From: SHZI01 sp963698405
GTDB taxonomy: Bacteria > Pseudomonadota > Gammaproteobacteria > Steroidobacterales > GCA-2729495
Assembly (NCBI GenBank): GCA_963698405.1
Contig: CAVOQT010000008.1
Span: 62,001 to 126,000, forward strand
Direction: 5' to 3'
DNA: 64,000 nucleotides
The notes beneath the pieces were generated by a model that made no database searches, had not been told where the DNA came from, and was given only the letters and a program-made list of their open reading frames with translations. Shown piece after piece: positions 46,334 to 55,236 of this stretch (the first letter of the stretch is position 1; each line of letters begins with the position of its first letter). The position numbers and the translations under genes are program-made.

Positions 46334-47142
46334 CGCAGTACCGGTCGCACCAGGCCGCGGGCCATCGCCTTGCGGATTATTTTCTCAACCAGCGCGGCGA
46401 TGCCGTTGCTGACCGGGCTGATGCGCGCTGGTGCAAACCAGTCGGCGTTCAGCCAGCCGCGCTCCCGCCAGTAGTTTCTGTCGACCTCACTGGCCTCGGC
46501 GGTTGCATCGGCAATGATGCGCGCTACGCGGAAGGCGATCAGATCGCGCAGAGTGGGTCGGCGTAGCGGGCGAGTGCTGACATGTAGTCTGATGCGTGTG
46601 GCCAGCGTCGTGATGTCCTGCTTCAGTTGCGCCTGGTAGCGGGGCTTGTTCATCGATGGCGCATGCGTGCCGAGTTGTCCGAGTACCTCAAAACCCCACA
46701 GCTTCACCGTATCGCTGAGATAGCCCATGGCCGGCTTGTGTCCGGCGCCCATGGCGGTCGAGAGCATCACGGCGTACTGGCCAACATGCCGTGGCCGGTG
46801 GATCTGCCAGGCAAAGTGATCGATGAAACGCTTGATGCTGGCCGAGACGTGAAATGAGTGTACCGGCGTGGCGAAGATCACCACATCGGCGGCCTCCATC
46901 GACTGCTGCACGCGGTTCATGTTGCTGTAGTTCGGGCACACCTGCTCACTGACAGTGATGCAGTCCAGGCAGCCGGCGCATGAGGGCCCCAGTGCGAGTT
47001 CGTCAGTGAGGATGTGCTCAAGCTCGAAGGGTTGCTGCGCTTGCGCGCATTGCTGGCGCAGTTCCGTGCACAGGCTGTCGAGCAGGCGCGCGGTATTCCC
47101 GCCCAGGCCGTGCCCTGAGCCGACGATTGCGGTGACTTTCAT
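46330..47142 (-). CDS. NAD(P)H-dependent FMN reductase / flavodoxin-like quinone reductase family
   Basis: A 270-residue flavoprotein from ATG 47142. The FMN loop is VGSGHGLGGNTARLLD near residues 7-22, and the second flavin contact is FATPVHSFHVSASIKRFIDH. Four cysteines cluster in PSCAGCLDCITVSEQVCPN, as in the iron-sulfur flavoprotein subgroup, so an Fe-S cluster or redox disulphide is possible. The C-terminal 70 residues are an extra basic segment (WRERGWLNADWF). It could supply reduced FMN to the flanking LLM monooxygenases, a common pairing. Divergent from LLM paralogue 2. Confidence 0.8.
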   Translation of the reverse strand: MKVTAIVGSGHGLGGNTARLLDSLCTELRQQCAQAQQPFELEHILTDELALGPSCAGCLDCITVSEQVCPNYSNMNRVQQSMEAADVVIFATPVHSFHVSASIKRFIDHFAWQIHRPRHVGQYAVMLSTAMGAGHKPAMGYLSDTVKLWGFEVLGQLGTHAPSMNKPRYQAQLKQDITTLATRIRLHVSTRPLRRPTLRDLIAFRVARIIADATAEASEVDRNYWRERGWLNADWFAPARISPVSNGIAALVEKIIRKAMARGLVRPVLR

Positions 47143-47194
47143 AGGTGCCCCGGAAAATTCCAGTTTGCTGGCTGTTACGTGCTTTCGCAACTAC

Positions 47195-47214
47195 ATGTAT
47201 TGTGTATGATACAT
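47195..47214. promoter_or_regulatory. palindromic operator candidate in the LLM2/FMN reductase divergent promoter
   Basis: ATGTAT-8-ATACAT is a perfect 20-base palindrome of the kind bound by TetR- or PadR-family repressors. It overlaps a possible -10 (TATGAT) and lies 30 bases from the LLM2 ATG and 52 from the FMN reductase ATG. No repressor gene is adjacent, so the cognate regulator is unknown. Confidence 0.5.
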
Positions 47215-47244
47215 TTAACTGTAACGCAGATACCGGAGTCGACC

Positions 47245-48264
47245 ATGAAAATCGATGTACTGCTTGAGCCGGACCAGACACCCGATCAACTGGTCGAACT
47301 GGCAAAGCTCTGTGAGCGGGCCGGCATCCAGACCATGTGGCTGCAGAACTACATGTCCAACCGCGATGCCTTCCTGTCGCTGGTGCCCGCGATACTTGCC
47401 ACCAGCAAGGTCCGGCTCGGCGTTTGCATCGTCAGTGCCTACGAGATGCATCCGGTCAAGATGGCCAATGCCCTGTTCACGCTGAATGAATATGCCAAGG
47501 GCCGTGCCGGGCTCGTGATCGGCGGTGGCGGCGAATGGCTGCTGCGGCTGGGCATGAAGACTGACAAGCGGGTGACTACCCTGCGCGAATCGATCGAGAT
47601 CGTGACGCGGTCTTCGGCCGACAAGCCCTTGGCCTATCACGGCAAGGTATTCAAGGCTTACGGCTTCCAGCCAAAGTATGCGACCGATGCCGCACCACTG
47701 GTTTATGCCGGCGCCAACCGCGAGCAGATGCTGCGGGCAACAGTCGCAGCCGCCAGCGGCGTGATGTACAGCGATATGCCGCGCGGTCTGGTGCAGAAGA
47801 CGACGGATACCGTGCGTGAAGTGTTGCAGGCAGCGAAACGGCCGGTCGACGGTTACCGGATCAGCAACATCTGGGCCTGGCACATCAAGCCTGATCGCGA
47901 GACAGCGATGCGGGAGGCGCGGCGCGAGCTGCTGCTCAGGGGCTGGCTCGAACCGTGGTACATCGATTCATTCCTGAGCGCCGACGAAAGTGATTTCATC
48001 ACGCAGAACAAGGGCGCCTTCTACAAGGCCTACCTTGGTCGCAGTGGTGTCGTCGACGGGGTGCCGGAGGAACTGGTCAACCGCCTGATCGACAATCTCA
48101 CGCTGACCGGAACCGTTGACGAACTGGAAGCGAAGCTCCCGGAGCTGGACGCCTTTGCCGCTGCCGGCGTCAACGAGATCTGCTTCCGGTTGCACGACAA
48201 CCCGGCCGAAGCGATCAAACTGATCGGCGAACATGTGGTGCCGAAGTTTGCGGGTCGCGGTTGA
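47245..48264 (+). CDS. LLM class flavin-dependent oxidoreductase (paralogue 2)
   Basis: A 339-residue luciferase-like protein from ATG 47245 (GGAG 7 bases upstream). It parallels the protein encoded at 44766 along its whole length: MKIDVLLEPDQT, IQTMWLQNYMS, HPVKMANALFTL, GLVIGGGGEW, SGVMYSDMPRG and NEICFRLHDNPAEAIKLI. The main length difference is a short loop (APGSAPDAPG) present only in paralogue 1. Both have a Trp-rich NIWAWH segment that may line the substrate pocket. A REP-like palindrome follows 23 bases after the stop. Confidence 0.88.
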   Translation: MKIDVLLEPDQTPDQLVELAKLCERAGIQTMWLQNYMSNRDAFLSLVPAILATSKVRLGVCIVSAYEMHPVKMANALFTLNEYAKGRAGLVIGGGGEWLLRLGMKTDKRVTTLRESIEIVTRSSADKPLAYHGKVFKAYGFQPKYATDAAPLVYAGANREQMLRATVAAASGVMYSDMPRGLVQKTTDTVREVLQAAKRPVDGYRISNIWAWHIKPDRETAMREARRELLLRGWLEPWYIDSFLSADESDFITQNKGAFYKAYLGRSGVVDGVPEELVNRLIDNLTLTGTVDELEAKLPELDAFAAAGVNEICFRLHDNPAEAIKLIGEHVVPKFAGRG

Positions 48265-48287
48265 GGGAAGGGGGCGGGGATCCCGGT

Positions 48288-48310
48288 GTAGGAGCGCCTT
48301 CAGGCGCGAC
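48288..48310. repeat. REP palindrome, GCGCCTTCAGGCGC subtype
   Basis: GTAGGAGCGCCTTCAGGCGCGAC, a perfect short palindrome core of the same family as the cluster at 17.9 kb. A similar copy in reverse orientation is at 56236. It lies in the 219-base gap 48265-48483, the rest of which holds no gene I can support. Confidence 0.8.
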
Positions 48311-48483
48311 CCGTCTCGCTAGAACGCCGCGTCCGCCAATTGGGTTTATGGTGGATATCGATGACTTGCTGCCGCTGTCGCATCTTGACAAGGTGATTGC
48401 CGCGCCTGAGCAAGTATGGCCAGGTGCCTGACGCTAGTCTTCCCGGTGCGCTACTTCGCGCCAATTTCTGGGGGACTGATTCG

Positions 48484-49329
48484 ATGAAAAAATTCCATAT
48501 TCCGTCACTGTTTGCATTCTGCAGCCTGCTGTTTGCCGCTCCGGCCGTGCTTGCGGCCTATACCGACCAGGATCCGAGCAGCGCCTGCTCGGTACGGGTT
48601 CACTATCCCACATCAATCCCGGCTGCCGCCGATGCCTTCATCCTCGGCGTGGGCACGTCGATGTCGCGCACCGACTACGACTTCCTCGCCGCGCAGCTCA
48701 ATACCAAGGGCTACATCTTCGTGGCGATGGACCACGCCCGCGGCAACATGGTGAAGACCGACGCTGCCAAGTACCTGGCCTGTGCAAATCTCGTCAAGAG
48801 CAATATCGCCGCCTGGCTTGCGCCAAACGGCTTCTCCTCGGTTGCTCACTGGATCCTCGGTGGTCACTCGGCTGGTGGCCAGGCGGCACAGAATGCGATC
48901 TCGGCGAACCCCTCGCTCGCCAATGCCATCTTCAGTATCGATCCGTACAACCTGACCGGCGCCGGCGCCGTGACGGGCCCGGCCCTTTACTGGGGTTTCG
49001 CCGGCACGACCTGCTTCGTCACCGTCAACGATGCCGCGAAGGCAGGCTACTACGGCACGAGTGGCCAGCGGGCTTTCGTGCGCGTCAAGAAGCAGAATAC
49101 CTTCGGGCCGTGCGGATTCTCGCCCAAGTATTTCCACTGCAGCTTCTGTGACGGTCACTGCCCGGCCTGCACCAACTGCATGACGACGCCGAACTCCTTC
49201 TTCGTCGATGTCGCCAACAGCGTGCAGAAGTTCGTCAACGCGGCGTTCTACGGCACCTGGTCGAAGGCGAACCTGACGGTGACGATGACCACGCCAACCG
49301 AGCTGTTCGTCGACGGCGACGCGCCCTAG
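48484..49329 (+). CDS. secreted alpha/beta hydrolase with cysteine-rich insert
   Basis: A 281-residue protein from ATG 48484 (GGGGGA about 8 bases upstream). Signal peptide to about residue 25 (AVLAA). The nucleophile elbow is GHSAGG (Ser129) with a likely acid Asp153. It resembles chlorophyllase/cutinase/PETase-like esterases in overall fold and in secretion. Unusually, residues 210-232 hold six cysteines (CGFSPKYFHCSFC, then DGHCPACTNC) around the candidate catalytic His218 or His225; these could form disulphides or bind metal. Preceded by a REP element and followed by a textbook terminator, so a single-gene transcript. Confidence 0.8.
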   Translation: MKKFHIPSLFAFCSLLFAAPAVLAAYTDQDPSSACSVRVHYPTSIPAAADAFILGVGTSMSRTDYDFLAAQLNTKGYIFVAMDHARGNMVKTDAAKYLACANLVKSNIAAWLAPNGFSSVAHWILGGHSAGGQAAQNAISANPSLANAIFSIDPYNLTGAGAVTGPALYWGFAGTTCFVTVNDAAKAGYYGTSGQRAFVRVKKQNTFGPCGFSPKYFHCSFCDGHCPACTNCMTTPNSFFVDVANSVQKFVNAAFYGTWSKANLTVTMTTPTELFVDGDAP

Positions 49330-49351
49330 AACATCTGGTTCAAGGAAATCC

Positions 49352-49388
49352 GGCATCCCCATGTATTGCATGGGGATGCCTTTTTTTT
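49352..49388 (+). terminator. rho-independent terminator
   Basis: GGCATCCCCAT and ATGGGGATGCC form an 11-base perfect stem with a seven-base loop, immediately followed by eight Ts (49381-49388). It ends the alpha/beta hydrolase transcript. Confidence 0.93.
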
Positions 49389-49482
49389 AGGGCGGCCGCA
49401 CTGTCGCCGGATTTGCATGCAAAGCGGCAAGGTGCTATTTCAGGGGCGATCGCCAACAGGGGCCCCAGGGGGCATCGCGACC

Positions 49483-50511
49483 ATGGCGCCAACGGTGTCG
49501 GAATCTCTGTACATCGAAGTCGGCCGTGCGGCCGTGCGGATGGGTTATCCGCTGGACAAGCGCACTGGTGACGACCGCCGGCTGCTGTCCCGACGTCTGC
49601 CACTGGAGGCGCTGACAGGTCTGCTGGCCGATCTGGAGTCGCTGAGCGGCGATGCTGCCATTGGGCTGCGTATTGGCCGGTTGCTCGGTCCCTCGGCCTT
49701 CGGTATCCCCGGCTACATGGCCATGGCCGGTCCGACCTTGCTGGAGTCGCTGCCGCGTGTGATTGGCTATCAACGGCTGGTGGCCGATGGCATCGCGCTC
49801 CGGTTTGCAATCAACCGCGATGAAGCCGACTTCCATCTCGAGTATGCCGACCCGGCCGTACCGCGTGCACTGAGCGATCTGGTCATGGCCAGTGTGCGCT
49901 GCTTTGGCAGCTGGCTGCTCGGCACGACGCCGCCACTTGCTGCGGTGAGTTTCCGTTACGGCGCGCCGGCAGACACGTCGCTGCATGAGGACATCTTCGG
50001 GCGCATGCCGGCGTTTGCGGCCCGGCAGGATGGTTTCGTACTGGAACGCGCCTGGCTCGACCTGCCGTTGCGCACGGCCGAAGCCTCGCTCGGACCGTTG
50101 CTGGAAGCGCAAGCTGCGCGACTCCTCGCCGCGTTTCGCGGCGAAAACTTTGTCGCCACAGTCAGCCAGGTGATCGTGGATTTGTTGCCGGTTGGGGAGG
50201 TGGGTATGACCACGGTCGCCGATCACCTGCATGCCTCGCCGCGTACGTTGCAGAGGCGCCTGCAGGCGCATGGCATGACCTTCAACCGGCTCCTGCAGGA
50301 AGTGCGTATGGATCTCGCCAATCGCTATCTTGCCGACACTGAACTCAGCCTGCAGGAAATCGCTGGCCAGCTCGGCTACCAGGAGCACAGCTCCTTCTGT
50401 CATGCCTACCGGCAGTGGACCGGCCGTGCACCTTCAGCGGCGCGGCGTGCGTGGATCAGTAAGCCGCCTGCCAGCGACGATCCTTGCCGCTACCCCGCCG
50501 CAACAAGGTAG
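49483..50511 (+). CDS. AraC family transcriptional regulator (OruR/ArgR-like)
   Basis: About 342 residues from ATG 49483, the first Met matching the family's usual start; the frame is open upstream to 49366, which overlaps the terminator. Residues about 10-200 are an Arabinose_bd-type sensor domain (AFGIPGYMAMAGPTLLESLP), and residues about 240-330 hold two helix-turn-helix units: VADHLHASPRTLQRRLQ and LSLQEIAGQLGYQEHSSFCHAYRQWTG. Members control catabolic and virulence genes. The adjacent secreted hydrolase could be a target, on location only. Confidence 0.88.
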   Translation: MAPTVSESLYIEVGRAAVRMGYPLDKRTGDDRRLLSRRLPLEALTGLLADLESLSGDAAIGLRIGRLLGPSAFGIPGYMAMAGPTLLESLPRVIGYQRLVADGIALRFAINRDEADFHLEYADPAVPRALSDLVMASVRCFGSWLLGTTPPLAAVSFRYGAPADTSLHEDIFGRMPAFAARQDGFVLERAWLDLPLRTAEASLGPLLEAQAARLLAAFRGENFVATVSQVIVDLLPVGEVGMTTVADHLHASPRTLQRRLQAHGMTFNRLLQEVRMDLANRYLADTELSLQEIAGQLGYQEHSSFCHAYRQWTGRAPSAARRAWISKPPASDDPCRYPAATR

Positions 50512-51247
50512 TGCGGTACTCGTAGCGGTCGGGCCTGAACAGCGCTTCGATCAGTGCCACCGGGGCGTCGTTGGCATCGCTGAACAGCGTGCGCATGGCG
50601 ATCAGGGGGGCGCCTACGGGAACCTGCAACTGTGTGGCGCTGAGGTCATCGGCAGCCTTCGCCGTAATCAGGTGTTCGGCCCGCATCAGCGTGATGCCGG
50701 CCTGTTCCAGTGCCATCGGCAGTGAGTCTGATTGCATGGCCTGATGTCCGAGTGCTGTGGCGACCGGCTGCGAGAGGTAGGCGTTCATCAAGGTATAGGG
50801 CTCGCGACCTGCGCTGCGGCGGCGCACGACGCGGGTAACTTTTTCGTGACCCGGTCCGAAGTGCGCGGCAACTTCAGCCGGTGTGGCGATGATCTCGATG
50901 GAAATCGTCGTTGCTTCGGCCTGGCCAGTCTGTTTGGCGGCCGGGCTGGTGAGTCCGCCGATGTTGTAGCGTTCCTGGCGTTCTGCGGCCTGTTCAACCG
51001 GAAAAGTGCCCACGCCGCGGCGCCGGTTCACGAGTCCTTCCAGTTCCAGGGCTTCCAGCGTGCGCCGGACTGTGACGCGCGATACGCCGTACTGTGCGGC
51101 CAGTTGATGCTCGCCTGGCAAAGCTGTCTGCGGATCGCATTCGCCGCTGAGAATTTTCTGTCGCAGCGCCAGATACACCTGGTGGTAGAGCGGTGTGACC
51201 GTACGCTCCGCCGAGCCGAGCTTGCGCCGTGCGGCAGTTTGCTTCAT
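50456..51247 (-). CDS. GntR/HutC family transcriptional regulator (UTRA)
   Basis: A 263-residue regulator from ATG 51247 (GAGGAG 9 bases upstream). The winged helix is at residues about 18-85: LYHQVYLALRQKILSGE, then LPGEHQLAAQYGVSRVTVRRTLEALELEGLV. Residues about 105-250 form a UTRA (chorismate lyase-like) effector domain, ending FRPDRYEYRTTLLRR. HutC-type proteins repress amino acid, sugar or phosphonate catabolism and respond to a pathway intermediate. Its 3' end overlaps the 3' end of the AraC gene by 56 bases in opposite orientation. Confidence 0.9.
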   Translation of the reverse strand: MKQTAARRKLGSAERTVTPLYHQVYLALRQKILSGECDPQTALPGEHQLAAQYGVSRVTVRRTLEALELEGLVNRRRGVGTFPVEQAAERQERYNIGGLTSPAAKQTGQAEATTISIEIIATPAEVAAHFGPGHEKVTRVVRRRSAGREPYTLMNAYLSQPVATALGHQAMQSDSLPMALEQAGITLMRAEHLITAKAADDLSATQLQVPVGAPLIAMRTLFSDANDAPVALIEALFRPDRYEYRTTLLRRGSGKDRRWQAAY

Positions 51248-51254
51248 GCGGCGA

Positions 51255-51473
51255 TTACTCCTCAGGCGGGTTATCGGTGGCTTCCCAGCGTTCGCGGTGA
51301 GCCTGTGCGGCTTCGGCACGAACGCTGGCGTGCCGGTTGGAGAGTAACAGTGAATTGGGGTCACAGACACGTGCGCGGATGACGCCGAGATCGACGGCGG
51401 CATCGAACAGGCTTGGATACCAGCTGCGCCAGTTGGGCAGCAGGCGTTCCACTTCTTCGCGCAGGTTGGTCAT
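51255..51473 (-). CDS. small hypothetical protein upstream of GntR
   Basis: A 72-residue protein, MTNLREEVERLLPNWRSW onward, ending ERWEATDNPPEE. No signal peptide, no cysteine cluster; the middle PSLFDAAVDLGVIRARV is helical and could be part of a small wrap protein. It ends 7 bases before the GntR start, so the two are probably co-transcribed. Divergent from the Sel1 protein. I do not recognise the family. Confidence 0.5.
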   Translation of the reverse strand: MTNLREEVERLLPNWRSWYPSLFDAAVDLGVIRARVCDPNSLLLSNRHASVRAEAAQAHRERWEATDNPPEE

Positions 51474-51524
51474 GCCCCGAACTTTACGCCAGAGGCTGGC
51501 CGTCGCCCATACAATGGCGCCCGT

Positions 51525-52100
51525 ATGGAAAAACTTCTGGCAGCAGCCTCGGCCGGCGAGGCCCTGGCGCAGTACGAACTGGCGCTCAAATATGACAACG
51601 CAGAGGGCGAGGGCCGCGATTCCGTGACCGCCGCCCACTGGTACCGGCTGGCTGCCGAGCAGGGGCATGCGGATGCCCAGCTGCATCTCGGCCTGATGTA
51701 CGACACCGGCGATGGCGTCGCGCAGGATGAGGTTGCTGCGGTGGCGTGGTACCGACGTGCAGCGGAGCAGGGCAATGCCGACGCCCAGGTAAATCTGGGG
51801 CTGATGTATCTCAATGGCACGGGCATTGCGCAGAACGAGGGCGCCGCCCTGCAGTGTTTCCGGTTGGCAGCGGAGCAGGGCCACCCCAAGGCGCAGTTCA
51901 ATCTCGGTGCGCTGCTCTATAACGGTACGGCGGGTGATCCGGATCTTGGCGAGGTTTGCCAGTGGTGGACGCTGGCGGCGCTGCAGGGGCATCCGTCGGC
52001 GCAGCAGAACCTGGAAATAATCACTGGCAAACTGTCCCGCGAACAACTCGCGCGCAGCCAGGCAGCCGTAGCGGAATTCATGCATCGCCAGTCGGCGTAA
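51525..52100 (+). CDS. Sel1-like repeat protein (TPR-like)
   Basis: A 191-residue protein with four tandem Sel1 repeats of about 36 residues (WYRLAAEQGHADAQLHLGLMY, WYRRAAEQGNADAQVNLGLMY and similar), which form an alpha-solenoid for protein-protein contacts. No signal peptide, so probably cytoplasmic. Sel1 proteins often bind peptidoglycan-associated partners or kinases. It diverges from the small gene at 51473 and its stop faces hrpB at 52129. Confidence 0.85.
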   Translation: MEKLLAAASAGEALAQYELALKYDNAEGEGRDSVTAAHWYRLAAEQGHADAQLHLGLMYDTGDGVAQDEVAAVAWYRRAAEQGNADAQVNLGLMYLNGTGIAQNEGAALQCFRLAAEQGHPKAQFNLGALLYNGTAGDPDLGEVCQWWTLAALQGHPSAQQNLEIITGKLSREQLARSQAAVAEFMHRQSA

Positions 52101-52128
52101 GCGCCTGGGCTTTCGCGACAGTTCAGCT

Positions 52129-54575
52129 TCAACGCTTCGACGACGGCCGTGCGCGTCGGGTGGGCTCGGCCTGGTGCGGGTCTTCCGGCCAGTAGTGCTT
52201 CGGATAGCGGCCTTTCAGCTCCTTGCGCACATCGTGGTAGGCGGTTTTCCAGAAGCTTTCCAGATCGCGGGTGACCTGTACCGGTCGCCGTGCCGGTGAC
52301 AGCAGCTTGAGCAGCACGCCGATCGTGCCGTCGGCAACGCGGGCGTTGCGCGCAGGCCGAAGACTTCCTGCAAGCGGACCGACAGGCTGGGTATCGGCCC
52401 ATCCAGATAGTCGATGGCGATCCTTGATCCGCTCGGTACGACCAGATGCGTGGGCGCGAATTCATCGAGCCGCTGTTGCTGTTGCCAGTTCAGCAGGCCG
52501 TGCAGTGCTGCGCGCAGATCCAGACGCGTCAGATGTGCACGCCGGGAAATGCCCTCCAGCCACGGCAGCAGCCAGCTTTCGAGTGTGGCGAGCAGCGTCG
52601 TGTCGCTGACATCCGGCCATGGTGGCGTCGCTTCGGGTTGCGCAGCGCGACTCAGCAGGATGCGCGCTTGCCACTGCCGCAGTTCCGTACTCCAGGGCAG
52701 CGCATCGAGGCCCATGCTGCGGATGCCTTCGAGCATGGCGACTGCGATCTGTGCGCGATCCGGGTCCGGCCACGCGGTATCGCCCAGCATCAGCTGACCC
52801 AGACTGCGCTGGCGACGCGCCAGTACCGCCTCCGTGCGTTCGTCCCAGTACACGCGTTCGGCATCCTGGATCGCATCGCCGAAATGCTGCTCGATATCCT
52901 TGAGGCTCAGCGGCGCAGCGCTGAAAATCCGCGCTTCTCGTTCGCCGGCATCGAGTTCTGCAATCACCAGAAACTCATTGCCCGCCAGTGATTGCGGTTC
53001 GGCAAAGAAGGCACCGCGTCCGTTGCTGAGCTGATAGCGGCCTGCACCGGGTGTGCGGGCGCGGCCGATGCGATCGGGATAAGCGCTGGCCAGCAGCCAG
53101 CCGGCTTCGTGCATGTCCAGATCCGCCAGCTTGCCGCGCAGTCCGAGTTGACGGGCGAAGTTCTCGGCGCTGCGCTGTGCCTGGCGCAGCGCGTACCGGT
53201 CGGCAGCGGGATGCCCGACGGCATCCGACTGGCGTGCGAGCAATTCGAGCCGCGTGCGCAGATCGGCGTCGCGTTCACCGGGTCGCGTGCGCAGGATATC
53301 GCGCTCACCGAGCAGCGCGGCCAAGGCACAACCGGTGCTGGCTGTGCCGGCGGCCTGCGCGCACAACAGCAGATGTGCGAGGCGCGGATGCGTGCCGAGC
53401 CGGTGCATCTCGCGGCCATGCGCCGTGATGCGCTCGTCGTCGTCGAGTGCGCCGAGTGTGTGCAGCAGTTCGCGTGCCTGCGCCAGCGGACCCGCCGGTG
53501 GCGGTGTCAGCCAGCTGAGTTCGGCCGGGTCGCGTGTACCCCAGCAGGCGAGTTCCAGCGCCAGCGGCGCGAGATCCGCACTGACGATCTCGGCCGGCGT
53601 ATGTACAGCCAGGCTGCGCTGTCGCGCTTCGGTCCACAGTCGGTAGCAGATGCCAGGTGCGAGGCGTCCGGCGCGGCCGCGTCGCTGGTCGGCAGAGGCC
53701 TGCGAGATGGCTACGGTTTCGAGCCGGTTCATGCCGCTGCGCGGGTCGAACAGGTTGCGCCGTTCGAGGCCGGTGTCGATCACCACGCGCACGCCTTCGA
53801 TGGTCAGGCTGGTCTCGGCGATATTCGTGGCGAGCACCACCTTGCGCTGACCGGCCGGGGCGGGCTGGATTGCCCGGTCCTGCGCCTCGCGCGGCAGGTC
53901 GCCGTATAGCGGATGCAGTTGTGCATCGATCTTGCCACTGAGCAGGCTTTCCACGCGCCGGATTTCGCCCGCACCGGGCAGGAATACCAGCAGGTCGCCC
54001 GGATCATCACGCAGCGCGCGATGTATCGCTGCGGCGACCTGCCGATCGAGATAGTCGCTGCTGTCGCGTTCGGCATAGCGCGTTTCTACCGGAAAAGAGA
54101 GGCCCGGTGCCGCGATCAGCGGTGCATCGTCGAGCAGAGCTGCAACCGCCGCGCCGTCCAGCGTCGCCGACATCACCAGCATGCGCAGCTGCGGCCGCAG
54201 CTGGCGGCGTACATCCAGCGTCAGAGCGAGCCCCAGATCGGCCTGCAGGCTGCGCTCGTGGAACTCATCGAAGATCACCAGACCCACGCCTTCGAGCGCC
54301 GGGTCGCGCTGCAGTTGCCGCGTCAGGATGCCTTCCGTAACGACTTCGATGCGCGTGCGCGGCCCGACCTGCGTGTCCAGCCGCATCCGGTAGCCTACCG
54401 TTTCACCCACGCTTTCACCGAGCAGGCTCGCCATGCGATTGGCTACCGCACGCGCTGCCAGCCGCCGCGGTTCCAGCACCAGCATGCGCTGACCGGCAAG
54501 CCACGGCGCATCGAGCAGCGCCAGCGGCACGCCGGTGCTCTTGCCGGCGCCGGGCGGCGCCTGCAGAACCGCCAA
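52129..54575 (-). CDS. hrpB: ATP-dependent helicase HrpB, frameshift near the C-terminus
   Basis: A DEAH/RHA-type helicase: Walker A GAGKST near residue 9, FDEFHERS (DExH), the SAT motif, and QRRGRAGR (motif VI). Size and the HrpB_C region (HLTRLDLRAALHGLLNW) fit HrpB. A frame break near 52344 (one base missing or two extra) separates the last 60 residues, which continue in another frame from IGVLLKLLSPARRPVQVTR to 52129. The first ATG-like start in frame is TTG 54575, but homologous protein sequence (LPITTALPELAAAL) extends upstream to about CTG 54653, overlapping the XRE gene stop. Real N-terminus uncertain. Confidence 0.88.
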
Positions 54576-54649
54576 CCCGCTGCGCGATAAAGCCGCCGCG
54601 AGTTCGGGGAGTGCGGTGGTGATCGGCAGGTTTGGTTTGATGAGCCTGC

Positions 54650-55027
54650 TCAGTGCCTGTCTCGTTGACGTGAGCCACTGTCAGGGCATGTAGTAGCAAT
54701 AAGCAGTCGTCCCGCTTTGCGTGATGTAGTCCGACGCCCGATTGTCAGTTTCACGTCGTGGCCGAGCGCACTCAGAAAAGTCAACAAACGCTCCAGTGAG
54801 AAGCCGTCCATTTTTCCGTTCATCAATGCTGAAATTTTCGGCTGATTGACTCCGAGTACACGCGCTGCCTGCGTTTGTGACAGGCCCTGCTCCCGGATCG
54901 ACTGATGGAGCAGTACGCCGAGTCGCGCTTTGTGCTGCAGCTCGCCTGCGCCTGGCAGGCCGAGATCGGCAAAGACATTGCCTGATCCCCACTCGACCTG
55001 AGTTTGCTTATGTTTCGACTGGACCAT
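54650..55027 (-). CDS. XRE family HTH regulator (HigA-like antitoxin type)
   Basis: A 125-residue protein from ATG 55027. The helix-turn-helix is LSQTQAARVLGVNQPKISAL (about residues 47-66), followed by MDGFSLERLLTFLSALGHDVKLTI, the HigA/DUF3168-like arrangement of antitoxins with a C-terminal beta or helical tail. No HigB/RelE-type toxin gene is recognisable directly upstream or downstream on this strand, so it may be an orphan or regulate neighbours. Its stop is 75 bases before the hrpB TTG, with possible overlap. Confidence 0.75.
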   Translation of the reverse strand: MVQSKHKQTQVEWGSGNVFADLGLPGAGELQHKARLGVLLHQSIREQGLSQTQAARVLGVNQPKISALMNGKMDGFSLERLLTFLSALGHDVKLTIGRRTTSRKAGRLLIATTCPDSGSRQRDRH

Positions 55028-55236
55028 GGCGTTTCTCGTGCTCAATCTGCGCGATGCTAATATTCTTGTTCTGGGATACTCAGTCAAGAGCTGGTACCTA
55101 TTTGCAGGCGCGACGAGCCGAAACGCCCCTTGCCCGGGAATGGTCATCCACACGCCGTCTGGAAGTAGAAAGACGCGGAAGGAGACGCTAACCTTTCGAG
55201 CATAGCCCCGCCTTTCCACCCGCACAGGAGAAAAAA

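Noticed and set aside
48348..48431. A 27-residue open frame MVDIDDLLPLSHLDKVIAAP... slightly reminiscent of the Cas4 N-terminus (PLSHL...EQVW)
   Set aside because: Too short, lacks the CFxPRQC Cys motif, and no CRISPR array or cas genes are nearby. Treated as chance or a decayed fragment.
52992..53909. Long plus-strand open frame antisense to hrpB
   Set aside because: Shadow of the helicase coding strand; no motifs.
55028..55225. Upstream extension of the XRE frame on the minus strand as a possible HigB toxin
   Set aside because: Open sequence KVSVSFRVFLLPDGVWMTI is weakly toxin-like but no RelE/HigB catalytic residues can be placed.
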